Source: Labrys wisconsinensis | GTDB lineage: Bacteria; Pseudomonadota; Alphaproteobacteria; Rhizobiales; Labraceae | Assembly (NCBI RefSeq): GCF_030814995.1 | Contig: NZ_JAUSVX010000002.1 | Coordinates: 372,001-436,000, forward strand | DNA: 64,000 nucleotides | Direction: 5' to 3' | Part shown: in pieces, positions 17,998 to 26,640 of the stretch | How positions within the stretch are numbered: position 1 is the first letter of the stretch | Layout of the letters: each line of letters starts with the position of its first letter | Notes under the pieces: generated by a model | Told to the model about the DNA's origin: nothing | Databases searched by the model: none | What the model saw: the letters and a program-made list of their open reading frames with translations, nothing else | Made by a program: the position numbers and the translations under genes

Positions 17998-18873
17998 CTA
18001 GTTCCACCAGCCCCTGTGCTCGCGCTTGGGCTGCCGCAGCACCCCGTCGCCGCTGCGCGGCGGCTCGATCTCGAGCAGGTAGCGATGGACGGGGCTCATG
18101 CGGCCGTACAGCTCCGGCGTCAGGTGATCGAGCTGCACGAGCTGCTGCGGCAGGTCCCGCCTAGTGTAGGTCAGGTGCAGCATCCGGCGATAGGTGTTGC
18201 TCCGCTTCAGCGTGCCGGCATGCCACATGGACGAGTTGCAGATGATCGCCGAGCCCGCCGGCGCGGTGACCAGCACCTCGCCGGGATAGGGGGCGCCGAG
18301 GTCCTCGGGCACCCGCGCCGCCTCCGCCGGCGACAGGGGCCGGGGCTCCCAGTCGCCCTGGTTGACATAAGGCACGTTGATCGGCGCCCAGCGGTGCGAT
18401 CCCGGCACGACGCGGGTCGGGCCGTTGTCCGGCGTCATGTCGTCCATCATGATCATGGCGTTGACCACCCACCAGTCGTCGTCGAACAGCTTGGGCACGT
18501 CGACATGCAGGTCCTGCTTGCCGTAGCCCTGGACGGGATCGCGAAGATTGGCGCCGTGCACCTTGATCTCGCCGAGGAGATAGTGGGCGGCGCCCAGCAC
18601 CTCCGGGATCTCCAGGCATGCGTCGAAGGCGTCGGTCTTGTTGAAGATGTTGGAGATGCGCCGCGCGCCGGGCTCGACATGGACTTCGTGGCCGCCCCGA
18701 TCGTTCTCGACGGCATGGATGCGCTCGAACTCCGATCGCATCCGGTCGACCGTCGCATCGGGAAGCACGCCCTCGACGATGAAGAAGCCATCCTCGTCGA
18801 GCTGCGCCGCCTGTGCCGCCGACAATCCCGATGACGGGATGCCCAATTCCCTCATGGCCTGCCTGGTGTACAT
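17998..18873 (-). CDS. Phytanoyl-CoA dioxygenase (PhyH) family protein
   Basis: This 291-residue protein is an Fe(II)/2-oxoglutarate-dependent oxygenase of the PhyH family. The metal ligands are visible as His123 and Asp125 (DLHVDVP) and His218 (SMWHAG), with Arg229/230 suited to bind 2-oxoglutarate; GPTRVVPGSHRW is the other family hallmark. The substrate is not predictable; many bacterial members act on small metabolites. The ATG at 18873 follows GGAGG by a good spacing. Two CGAAACG direct repeats 12 bases apart (18898-18904, 18910-18916) lie in its upstream region and could bind a regulator. Confidence 0.88.
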   Translation of the reverse strand: MYTRQAMRELGIPSSGLSAAQAAQLDEDGFFIVEGVLPDATVDRMRSEFERIHAVENDRGGHEVHVEPGARRISNIFNKTDAFDACLEIPEVLGAAHYLLGEIKVHGANLRDPVQGYGKQDLHVDVPKLFDDDWWVVNAMIMMDDMTPDNGPTRVVPGSHRWAPINVPYVNQGDWEPRPLSPAEAARVPEDLGAPYPGEVLVTAPAGSAIICNSSMWHAGTLKRSNTYRRMLHLTYTRRDLPQQLVQLDHLTPELYGRMSPVHRYLLEIEPPRSGDGVLRQPKREHRGWWN

Positions 18874-19011
18874 CCGCTTCCTCCGATTGGTTTTTTTCGA
18901 AACGTTCAGCGAAACGCCTCATTCGTACCAATGCGATCGGGGGCGGGGCAAGCTGGGGGAAGGCGAGCCCGTCGGCGCGACGGGCGGCGGCAATCGGGCT
19001 CGCCGTCGACC

Positions 19012-19626
19012 TCAGCGCGGCTCGTAGCGGCTGACCTCGAGGCCGCTGCCGACCGGCAGCAGCACGCTGGTCATGCCGGGCTTGCGCCGGATCGCCCGGG
19101 CGTAGCGCTGCACGTCCTCGCCGCCGGGGTAGAGCAAGTTGTCGGCGACGACGATCGCGCCCGGGGCGAGCTTGGGATAGAAGGCCTCGAGGCAGGGCAG
19201 GTAGAGGTCCTTCCACAGGTCGAGGAAGACGAAGTCGAGCCCGGCCGGCAGCGCTGAGATGCCGGCCACGGCGTCGCCGACGCGGAAGTCGATATGCCCG
19301 GCGAGGCCGGCCTTGTCAGCCATGCCGCGGGCGAACTCCGACTTGTAGGCGTGCAGCTCCATGGTGACGAGCCGGCCGCCGCTCGCCCGCGCCGCCTCGG
19401 CCAGCCAGATGCCGGAATAGCCGAAGGAGGTGCCGATCTCGAGCATGGCCGGCGCCTGGAGGCTGCGGGCCAGGATGTTGAGGAAGCGGCCGGTCTCCGG
19501 CGGGATGGCGCGCATGCGCCTGTCCTGCCCGCCGTCGCGCCCGCCCGGTGCCTCGCGCGGCTGCGTCTGCTCCTCGCGGATCAGCGCGTCATAGGCCTCG
19601 AGCACCGCCGTGATCTTCTCGTCCAT
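19012..19626 (-). CDS. Class I SAM-dependent O-methyltransferase
   Basis: This 204-residue protein resembles the COG4122 catechol O-methyltransferase-like family: MRAIPPETGRFLNILARS, the SAM motif LEIGTSFGYSGIWLAEAA, LVTMELHAYKSEFAR, and LDFVFLDLWKDLYLP with an acidic metal-binding region, followed by VVADNLLYPGG. The ATG at 19626 begins at MDEKITAV, the normal family start. It is the last gene of a PadR-DUF2218-methyltransferase run, 25 bases after DUF2218. The acceptor is unknown. Confidence 0.88.
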   Translation of the reverse strand: MDEKITAVLEAYDALIREEQTQPREAPGGRDGGQDRRMRAIPPETGRFLNILARSLQAPAMLEIGTSFGYSGIWLAEAARASGGRLVTMELHAYKSEFARGMADKAGLAGHIDFRVGDAVAGISALPAGLDFVFLDLWKDLYLPCLEAFYPKLAPGAIVVADNLLYPGGEDVQRYARAIRRKPGMTSVLLPVGSGLEVSRYEPR

Positions 19627-19651
19627 GGGATGTCCTCGCGATTGCGCCGTC

Positions 19652-19954
19652 TCAGGCCGGCCGCCAGTCGATCTGCAGCTCCTCGCGGAAGGCGAAGCGC
19701 AGGAGATGGCGCGCCACCACGTCCTGGAGCTGCGCCATCTGCTCCTCGCCCGGAGAGGCGAGCGCGATGTGGAGCACGCCGTCGGCGGCCGCAAGGTCGC
19801 AGTCGCCGATCTCGAAGCCGATGCGGCCGGCGTGCTCGTCGAAGGTGACCGGGCGCCGGTGCCCGAAATGCTTGCAGAGCTGCTGCAGGTGGCGCGAGGC
19901 GTTGGGCGTGGCGACGTCCGCGGCGCTGCGCAGGGCGGAAGGGGTGTCGGTCAT
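19652..19954 (-). CDS. DUF2218 domain protein
   Basis: This 100-residue protein is a DUF2218 member: ASRHLQQLCKHFGHRRPVTF, GRIGFEIGDCDL and LHIALASPGEEQMAQLQDVV are the family blocks, ending with the RFAFREELQIDW stretch. DUF2218 genes are often found next to or fused with siderophore-interacting proteins, but no such gene is present here. The ATG overlaps the end of the PadR gene by four bases, so both are translated from one message. Confidence 0.88.
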   Translation of the reverse strand: MTDTPSALRSAADVATPNASRHLQQLCKHFGHRRPVTFDEHAGRIGFEIGDCDLAAADGVLHIALASPGEEQMAQLQDVVARHLLRFAFREELQIDWRPA

Positions 19955-20460
19955 CGGCTTTTCTCCACGGCTCGGGCCGCGACATCGAGCGCCGCGGCGA
20001 TCGCATCGGCTGCCGTCTCGTCGAGCGGACCCTGCCGCAGGCGCAGACGCAGCGCGAATTTCAGGTTCTCCATCGCCCGCAGCACCGGCGCCGGCACCTC
20101 GCCGGGGCCGGCGCGGGCGAGCAGGGCATCGGCCGCCGCCCGGTTGGCGACGAGGAAGGCCTCGCCCTCGGCCGTGATGCGGCACAGCCTGCGGCCGGCC
20201 GCCTCGGCTTCGAGGGCGGCGTAGCCCATGTCGTCGAGCCAGGCGAGGGTGGGGTAGATCACCCCCGGGCTCGGCACATAGCTGCCGCCGAAGCGCTCCT
20301 CGATCGCCTTGATCAGCTCGTAGCCGTGCCGCGGCCGCTCGGCGATCATCGCCAGCAGGAGGAGGCGCAGCTCGCCATAGTCGAAGAGGCGTCCGCGGTG
20401 ACGGCCGTGAGGGCGACCGGGGTCGTCGGGATCGGGGAAGGGGTCGTGTCCCTGCCGCAT
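19951..20460 (-). CDS. PadR-family transcriptional regulator
   Basis: This 169-residue PadR protein has the winged-helix block LLLLAMIAERPRHGYELIKAIEERFGG...SPGVIYPTLAWLDDMGY and a C-terminal dimerisation helix. The N-terminal extension (HDPFPDPDDPGRPHGRHRG) is His- and Asp-rich, as in the metal-sensing PadR protein YqjI, so metal responsiveness is possible. A strong inverted repeat at 20476-20508 lies just upstream. It heads an operon with DUF2218 and a methyltransferase. Confidence 0.9.
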   Translation of the reverse strand: MRQGHDPFPDPDDPGRPHGRHRGRLFDYGELRLLLLAMIAERPRHGYELIKAIEERFGGSYVPSPGVIYPTLAWLDDMGYAALEAEAAGRRLCRITAEGEAFLVANRAAADALLARAGPGEVPAPVLRAMENLKFALRLRLRQGPLDETAADAIAAALDVAARAVEKSR

Positions 20461-20475
20461 GGGTCACGATATAAG

Positions 20476-20508
20476 TCTCGATATATCGGAAGTCAAGATA
20501 TATCGAGA
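20476..20508. promoter_or_regulatory. PadR operator: perfect 12-bp inverted repeat
   Basis: TCTCGATATATC (20476-20487) and GATATATCGAGA (20497-20508) are perfect inverted arms around nine bases, and a further ATATCGAGAT half-site follows at 20511-20520. The repeat lies 16 bases before the padR start. PadR proteins bind such AT-rich palindromes, so autorepression is likely. Confidence 0.8.
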
Positions 20509-20556
20509 TCATATCGAGATGAGGCGGGCCAACCCGCGCCCGCGACGCCGACCGAT

Positions 20557-20580
20557 CCCCTCCTCCTTGCGGGGTGGAGG
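20557..20580. repeat. Short CCCCTCC...GGAGG hairpin repeat
   Basis: This is an imperfect palindrome resembling the copy at 13991-14012 (shared CCTCCTCCTTGC core). It lies between the PadR operator and the methyltransferase gene. Confidence 0.4.
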
Positions 20581-20726
20581 TCTATCAGGTTGGTTCGCGA
20601 CGCTGGCCGAAGGGCGTCTCCCGGGTCCCTCAAGCCTCGTGCTCCCATGCACCCGCGTCCATGGCGAGCCGGCCGTGCTAGGCTCCCGTATCGGAACGAG
20701 GCGGCCGCCGCTCGCGGGGAGGATCC

Positions 20727-21494
20727 ATGCAGTACAGCGAGGCCTTCACCAAGGCGCTGCAGTTCATGTGGGGCGACGGGTTCCTGTCGCCCGGCGGCCC
20801 GGAAGAGGTCGAGGACATGTTGCGCGGCCACGACCTGTCGGGCTGCCGCGTGCTCGACATCGGCGCCGGCCTGGGCGGGGTCGACGCCCTTCTCGTCTCC
20901 CGGCACGGCGCCGCCGCGGTCCTCGGCATCGACGTGGAGGCGCCGCTGATCGAGGCCGCGCGATCCCTCATCGCCGAGAGGGGCCTTTCCGACCGGGTGG
21001 CATTCCAGCTGGTCGAGCCGGGGCCGCTGCCGTTCCCGGACGCCAGCTTCGACGTGGTCTTCTCGAAGGACGCGATGGTGCACATCCCCGACAAGGCGGC
21101 GCTCTACCGCGAGGTGCTGCGGGTGCTGAAGCCCGGCGGCGCCTTCATTGCCGCGGACTGGCTCTGGGCCGAAGGCGCGGCGACCAGCCCGGTCGTCCAG
21201 GCCTGGGTTTCCAAGGGCCCGCTCACCTTCGCCTTCACCACGCCGGCCGAGGCGGCCGCCGCGATGCGGGATGCGGGCTTCGCGGCCGTCTTGGTGGCCG
21301 ACCGCCGCCACCTCCTGCAAGCGTCGAACCGCCGGGAGGTGGAGGCGCTGGAGGGGCCGGCGCGGCAGCGGCTCGCGGATATCGTGGGGGAGGAGATGGC
21401 GCTCGCGCGGCTGGCCAGCGCCCGCGGGCGGCAGAACGCGCTGGATGCGGGGGAGCTGATTCCCAGCCATTTGAGGGCAATGAGGCCAGTGTAA
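20727..21494 (+). CDS. SAM-dependent methyltransferase, phosphoethanolamine MT-like
   Basis: This 255-residue class I methyltransferase has the SAM motif VLDIGAGLGGVDALL (about 42-56), GIDVEAPLIEAA, the post-II block FDVVFSKDAMVHIPDKAALYREVLRVLKPGG, and a C-terminal helical tail. The overall pattern (MQYSEAFTKALQFMWGDGFLSPGG) is close to phosphoethanolamine/sarcosine methyltransferases, but the acceptor cannot be fixed. The ATG at 20727 follows GGGGAGG by six bases. It ends just before the lower-GC NACHT gene on the opposite strand. Confidence 0.85.
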   Translation: MQYSEAFTKALQFMWGDGFLSPGGPEEVEDMLRGHDLSGCRVLDIGAGLGGVDALLVSRHGAAAVLGIDVEAPLIEAARSLIAERGLSDRVAFQLVEPGPLPFPDASFDVVFSKDAMVHIPDKAALYREVLRVLKPGGAFIAADWLWAEGAATSPVVQAWVSKGPLTFAFTTPAEAAAAMRDAGFAAVLVADRRHLLQASNRREVEALEGPARQRLADIVGEEMALARLASARGRQNALDAGELIPSHLRAMRPV

Positions 21495-21511
21495 TCGGAG
21501 ATCTATGATGT

Positions 21512-21577
21512 GTCGACAGCCAGGCCATCTTCGACGAAATAGAGGGCGGTGCTGCTGAGGCGGAGCTTGATGCTGAC
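21512..21577 (+). pseudogene. Possible antitoxin gene remnant at the accessory-region edge
   Basis: A short open stretch encodes AIFDEIEGGAAEAELD, which resembles a conserved piece of small addiction-module antitoxins. It has no start (a stop codon lies directly upstream) and ends where the NACHT gene begins to overlap. It may mark the left breakpoint of the inserted DNA. The match is from memory of the family pattern and is tentative. Confidence 0.35.
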
Positions 21578-24500
21578 TCACTCAAGGTGCGCGAGCTTGG
21601 CTTGAGATTGAAGTTCCATGAATCGCTGTCGCTCTTCGCTATCAAGCAACTCTGGGGGGATCGATGCTAGGAACTCTTCGGCTGCGAACGGTAGGTCGCA
21701 GAGAAGAAGAGCATCCGCAATACAAAGCGCGTCATAAACATCGGGCGTCGGTCGAGAGGCTAATCGGAATAGGATTGAGCGCGCTTCTGCTCCAAACCCT
21801 ATATTATGGAGCAACTCCGCCCCCCTGGCACACGCACTGACGTCACAATTGTCCTCGGATGCCAAGCGTATAATGAGATCTCGCGCCGCCTCCTTCGAGA
21901 CCGCGTCTCCGAGGCTACCGAGTGCCTCCATCTTATCCAGAGCGCTTGTTCCCGCGCGTTCAATGTAGTTACGGCAGATTGTAATCGCACGTTTTGCCTG
22001 GCCGCAGGCGGCCAAGGCTTCAATACCGTCTGGCCAAACCAGATTTTCGGCGATCAGATCGATCGATGAGAGTAGGATTCTTGCATTCTCCTTGAGCCCA
22101 ACGCTCGCCAATCCTTTGGCACAGTCGATACGCTCGCGGGGCGTATTTGACGCGGATTTTGCCATAGCAAGAAAAGTACGCCGCGCCAGCGACCAATCAT
22201 GAATGTCGATAGCGGCTCGACCAATGGCTAGTAAGTCGGTACAGGTTGTGGCCCTGGTCGAAAGTCTTCGTAGGCGAGCACGAGCATCGCCTGTCCTGCC
22301 AAACTGGGACAGAGTGCGACAAGCGAAGGCTCGTTGAGAGATGTCAAGCTGCGTGCTTGAACAGATTTCTTTCAATGTTCTTGCGGCTTCATCTTGGCCG
22401 ACTATTTGTTCTTGAAGTTTATGTAGATATAAAAGTTCATTTATCGCTAATCGATCATTTTTGATTTGCTTTTGCAGGGATATTTTTCGAGTATCCAAAA
22501 CTGTGATGGTAAACTTTGTTGCGCCATATTCAATGAGAGTTCTAGCGATCGGCTCAATGTCGTAGGTACTAAAGCCTTGGTGGTTCACGACTTCCTTCAT
22601 GAGGTTAATGAAATCTGCGACTGGAAGAGAGGCCTTGCTCAACAGCAATAGGTCCTTGAGCAGCTCGGATTCAAGCTCCTTGACCTGACCCGAACTCAGG
22701 GCTTCGGAGAGAGCGCTCGCCGCCTGGCGGCCGGCAAACGGCCCTTCGACCAGAAGCCCAAGTTCTTTCCAGATCCGTACGCGTATGCACAGGTCTTTTT
22801 CCTCAGCGAGAGCAAGATGGAAGCGTTTGGTGGCTCCATCGCGCGAATCAGTAGCTAAGTGAAGGTATGCGGCCTGGATATGACTGAACTCTTCGCTGTC
22901 GAGCAAAGTCCGCCAATGTTCGATTCGCGTTGGATCTTTGCGAAGAGCGTAACGGATCGCAGGCCAGCGCAGCCGGACGGGTGTCGCCTCGTCCTCACAG
23001 ATCGCGTCCACTCCGGGCCAGAACGGGTCGTGCAAATAGTCGCTGGCATCGCCGAGATCCTTCAAGCCCGCTGCGGCGAAACGGCGCTCGATCGGTTGAG
23101 CTCTGTCTGCCGCAATCTCTTGAAGAGCCTTGATCATCGCACCGCAGATCCCATCGGCTAGAGGCTCGTAGGTCGTGTCGCCGCGATGGCGCATCATCTC
23201 TAGGAATGCGTGAGCCGCCTCGATGAACTGATCTGGAGACAACTTTTTGTCCCACACGACATCGTGGCCGCCATCCATTGCCTGGAACTGATCATGATAG
23301 CTCAAGAACTCCATCGCCTTGATGCCGGCTTCCACTGTCTCTTCCGGAGAAATCGTAATGTCGAAGGCCAGATCGAACGCCGTTCGGCTTTCCATTTCAT
23401 TCAACTGTTGGACCGCTTTTATACGCAGGTCCGGCGAAAGCTCTCGATTGAGAATGATATGTCGAAGCAGATTCTCGCCACGCTTTGAAGCGGTTTGAAC
23501 TCTCTTCGCCTGTAGGAGAGTACTCAGAGATGCTATCCGCAAAGCGTGATCGTTGCTCGACAGGAGGTCGCCGCAATGATCGAGAAACTCGTCCCAAGCG
23601 GATGTGTGAGCAAATACCTTCGAAATTTGCTCTAGACAGCGATTAGTCAGATCACCTGAGTGTCGTAATCGCCGAAATGCAGCAATTGCGAGATCTATGC
23701 GGCCTGACTGGGTAAGTTGTCCGATTGCCTCCGCTCGCTCGCCAGCCGACTCGGCCGGCTCGAATGCCACTTGACTAAGGATTGCACAACCCTCTTCCGG
23801 CTCACCACCGAGCACGAGGGCTCTCCCGCATGAAACACGATACCAGGGTTCATCAATGGCGATGCGCTTTAACGTTGAGACCACAACTCCGCGCAAAGGA
23901 GAGGCGAGCAGGTGCGGGACGGTGCTGAAACGCTCGTAGCGAGGTGCTGCTGCATCGCTGAGTAGGGCCTGAAGCTCCGTCAGTCCAAAGTCATCGTGCC
24001 GCTTGAGAAGCTCAAGCGCGCTTCCAATCCGATCCGTCGCGCTTCGCCGGCGATTGGTAACGTCCGGCAGCAGGGCCTTGTTCGCAAGATCTTTGAGTTT
24101 TTTCAAGCCGGTGCGAACAAATGCGGCCTCTCGGCAGGCATTGACACGATCTAGCAGTGCCGCCATCTGGGTCGCATCATAATCGTAGCCCCGCTCTGCG
24201 TTGTGGGACCATTCCATAGTATCGAAAGCACGTCGCGCCGCCGCCTTCGCTTTTCTTGGTTTGCCGATCGCCAGATATGTTTCTGCGAGTACGCTGAGTT
24301 CAAGTTCGCTGCTTAACTCGCGATCAAGGCGGTTGAGAATATCGGCTGCAGCTTGCCCTTGGCCGAGCTTGTGGAAAGCCTCAGCCAGCGTCATCCAACT
24401 CAGATCCATGTCGGGCGGTTTGCTCTGCCACTCCGAGGCGAGCTCAGCCGCACACGCTCGAGCCTCAATCTTCGCGCCGATCTCTATGAGAAGTGCGACG

Positions 24501-26386
24501 GCTAGGACGCGGCTTCCGCAAAAGGAGCTAGCCTTTCGACTGAGCGACATAAGAAAGGCCCGTGCTTCGCTTTGAAGCCCAGCCGTTGCCAGCCCCTGGG
24601 CCGCATATGCGGCGTCTTCAGAATAAGTCCAATCGTCCCCAGCGATTCTACGAAGACAAACGCGCGCAGACTGATAGTGAGATGCCATCAGCGTAAGTTG
24701 TTGGACAGGCCCATTGATATGACCTGGATCCCAATCGTCCTCGCTTCCGTGCATCCATTTATCGACAGCAAGCTCGATCACCTTGATCGGAAGATTCTGG
24801 TCGCGACTTGCAAGCTGTGCGATCAGTCGAAGCCCAGGTTCACCGAAGACTAGAAGATCTTCCAGAGCAGATGTCGTATCTTGACCGTCTCGTCTCCAGA
24901 TTTCGATAACGAATGCGATTGTCTCCCACCCTTCTCGGAACGGCGAGATAGACCGCCAAGGCGCGACCTGCGACTGGTGTGCTCGCGCCAGTGCTTCAGA
25001 TCTGAGATAGCTGCGGAAACTCTCGTGGATGAAGGTCAGCCGCTCGCCATCCTGTCGCACGATGCCCGTTGATAGAAGTAGCGTCTTCGCTCTTCTGCTT
25101 CTGGCGAGCCCAATAAGTCCGTCCGGTAGCAGTCCAAGTTCGGCCGTGATCTGCTCTGCGTGCCCAGCGAGGTCGGATTCCAGGCTTGCGCAGGCTTGTA
25201 GAAGTTCAAATCCAACCCGCATCTCGCGAAGCGATAATTCTCGGCTGCGCTCCAGCCGATCTATCACGAACTCTCGATAAAGCGTTGCATGAGACGAGAT
25301 CTTTTGACGCCTCATAAGTGCGGACAGTGTCAGAACGAGCGGGTTGCGAGGTAAACCTTTTGAGCCAAACTGCTCATGATGAGGGGTTCCTAAAGTAATT
25401 TTGGCAATCAGCGCGTCGGCCTGTTCTGGCGTCGGCTCTTCAATTTTGACATAAGCGAACCCAGGTAAACGGAGAGCCGATCGGCTCGCAAGTATGATGT
25501 TGAAAGATATTCCGTGATTCTTGAGCTTTGTAAGAAGATTATTCCGACTCTCAAAGGAGATTTCATCGATTCCGTCGACAATGGTGAAGAGTGATTTAGG
25601 GGCGCCTGGCTGTCGTGAATCGAAAAAGTACGTTGGAACCTCGAATGGAAGGCGAATCGCCATTTCTTGCGAGACCGCACGTGTAATCGCCGCGGTGAGG
25701 TCCATCCTGTCCCACACAAGCGCCTCTGCCTTGATGTATACTGGCAACGGTTCGGCTAGAAATTTATTGAAATCTGTTATTTCCAACTGCCACCGAGCTT
25801 GATCTAGAACCCACTTCCGCAATTGTATCGATTTGCCTGCGCCTGAATCGCCTATCAGCACAAGTGGAACGCTACACGACACAATAGCGTCCGACAGCGA
25901 CTCGAACCTGAGTTCGTCTGGATAGCGCTGTTGGGGTTGATCCGATCGAACGGCTCGGAAGGCCTGCGGCACCCATACCTCATCGAGGTTGAGCTGGCTG
26001 TCTGTTCCACCGACGATCGGGAGGTCGGAACAATATTCGATGAGAGCGCGGAGATAGACGAGTCTGAAGAGAAGGCGCGACAGCTCGGCCGCTTCATTTG
26101 TGTGAGATTGAATCCACTCGACGAAGGCGGCCTCAATGATGGCCGGCCGTCGATTCTCATCGATCTCGTCGAGTCGCTCACGTAAGTACTCCGGGAAACT
26201 GTCATTGATTCGCTTCGTCCAGTGCGAGAAGATCGCTTGGGCTGCCCCTGTGACGCGCTGGCCTACCGCAGCGGCTACTTTGCCACTTAGGTTCGTAATG
26301 ACCTTCTCACCAGTTTTTGTGAGAAGTACCGCGGGGTCGAAGCCAAGTTGGCTCACAAGCGCCCAAAGTGACTGAATCGAGATCAT
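21578..26386 (-). CDS. Giant NACHT/STAND NTPase with long helical-repeat C-terminus
   Basis: This 1602-residue protein is a NACHT-clade STAND NTPase. Residues 1-165 are helical and match no effector I recognise. The NTPase has Walker A GDSGAGKS (179-186), Walker B LFTIVDGIDEI (266-276) with the NACHT-type acidic pair, ASRS (300-303) as sensor, NPLVLTLSALMRR and LTFIHESFRSYLRS, the winged-helix ending typical of NACHT. Residues from about 480 onward form TPR/HEAT-like helical repeats, the usual ligand-sensing part. Bacterial NACHT and Avs proteins are anti-phage sensors, so a defence role is a reasonable inference. No PD-ExK, TIR or protease motif is evident. The gene has clearly lower GC than its surroundings and stands alone. 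Confidence 0.85.
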   Translation of the reverse strand: MISIQSLWALVSQLGFDPAVLLTKTGEKVITNLSGKVAAAVGQRVTGAAQAIFSHWTKRINDSFPEYLRERLDEIDENRRPAIIEAAFVEWIQSHTNEAAELSRLLFRLVYLRALIEYCSDLPIVGGTDSQLNLDEVWVPQAFRAVRSDQPQQRYPDELRFESLSDAIVSCSVPLVLIGDSGAGKSIQLRKWVLDQARWQLEITDFNKFLAEPLPVYIKAEALVWDRMDLTAAITRAVSQEMAIRLPFEVPTYFFDSRQPGAPKSLFTIVDGIDEISFESRNNLLTKLKNHGISFNIILASRSALRLPGFAYVKIEEPTPEQADALIAKITLGTPHHEQFGSKGLPRNPLVLTLSALMRRQKISSHATLYREFVIDRLERSRELSLREMRVGFELLQACASLESDLAGHAEQITAELGLLPDGLIGLARSRRAKTLLLSTGIVRQDGERLTFIHESFRSYLRSEALARAHQSQVAPWRSISPFREGWETIAFVIEIWRRDGQDTTSALEDLLVFGEPGLRLIAQLASRDQNLPIKVIELAVDKWMHGSEDDWDPGHINGPVQQLTLMASHYQSARVCLRRIAGDDWTYSEDAAYAAQGLATAGLQSEARAFLMSLSRKASSFCGSRVLAVALLIEIGAKIEARACAAELASEWQSKPPDMDLSWMTLAEAFHKLGQGQAAADILNRLDRELSSELELSVLAETYLAIGKPRKAKAAARRAFDTMEWSHNAERGYDYDATQMAALLDRVNACREAAFVRTGLKKLKDLANKALLPDVTNRRRSATDRIGSALELLKRHDDFGLTELQALLSDAAAPRYERFSTVPHLLASPLRGVVVSTLKRIAIDEPWYRVSCGRALVLGGEPEEGCAILSQVAFEPAESAGERAEAIGQLTQSGRIDLAIAAFRRLRHSGDLTNRCLEQISKVFAHTSAWDEFLDHCGDLLSSNDHALRIASLSTLLQAKRVQTASKRGENLLRHIILNRELSPDLRIKAVQQLNEMESRTAFDLAFDITISPEETVEAGIKAMEFLSYHDQFQAMDGGHDVVWDKKLSPDQFIEAAHAFLEMMRHRGDTTYEPLADGICGAMIKALQEIAADRAQPIERRFAAAGLKDLGDASDYLHDPFWPGVDAICEDEATPVRLRWPAIRYALRKDPTRIEHWRTLLDSEEFSHIQAAYLHLATDSRDGATKRFHLALAEEKDLCIRVRIWKELGLLVEGPFAGRQAASALSEALSSGQVKELESELLKDLLLLSKASLPVADFINLMKEVVNHQGFSTYDIEPIARTLIEYGATKFTITVLDTRKISLQKQIKNDRLAINELLYLHKLQEQIVGQDEAARTLKEICSSTQLDISQRAFACRTLSQFGRTGDARARLRRLSTRATTCTDLLAIGRAAIDIHDWSLARRTFLAMAKSASNTPRERIDCAKGLASVGLKENARILLSSIDLIAENLVWPDGIEALAACGQAKRAITICRNYIERAGTSALDKMEALGSLGDAVSKEAARDLIIRLASEDNCDVSACARGAELLHNIGFGAEARSILFRLASRPTPDVYDALCIADALLLCDLPFAAEEFLASIPPELLDSEERQRFMELQSQAKLAHLE

Positions 26387-26640
26387 TGCAGCACATTAGC
26401 GTAAGGAGTTTAAAGAGCGCGGTCGTTGATGTGGATTCCGTCGATCATCCATCAAGTTCGGCAAGCGTCGCCAATTAGCACTCGGCGTGCAATACTGTGT
26501 AATCGTCCACCGTCCAAGTCACTCAATCTCAACGAGAATCCCGCTCGATAACCCCATGCCCGAGACCAGACGCTTCTGAGCATGGTCTTCCGCTGGCTGA
26601 TGTGATTCGGCGCCCGGCGCCGCAGTGTGTCGATCCAGCG
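26387..26640. other. Non-coding gap between the NACHT gene and the ligase remnant
   Basis: This stretch is of mixed composition with no recognisable gene on either strand. It includes the presumed promoter of the NACHT gene; no strong ribosome site is visible before its ATG at 26386. Confidence 0.5.

Noticed and set aside
21578-26386. Avs-type defence protein with an N-terminal nuclease
   Set aside because: No PD-ExK, Mrr or other nuclease motif could be read in the first 165 residues, so only the broader NACHT/STAND call is made.
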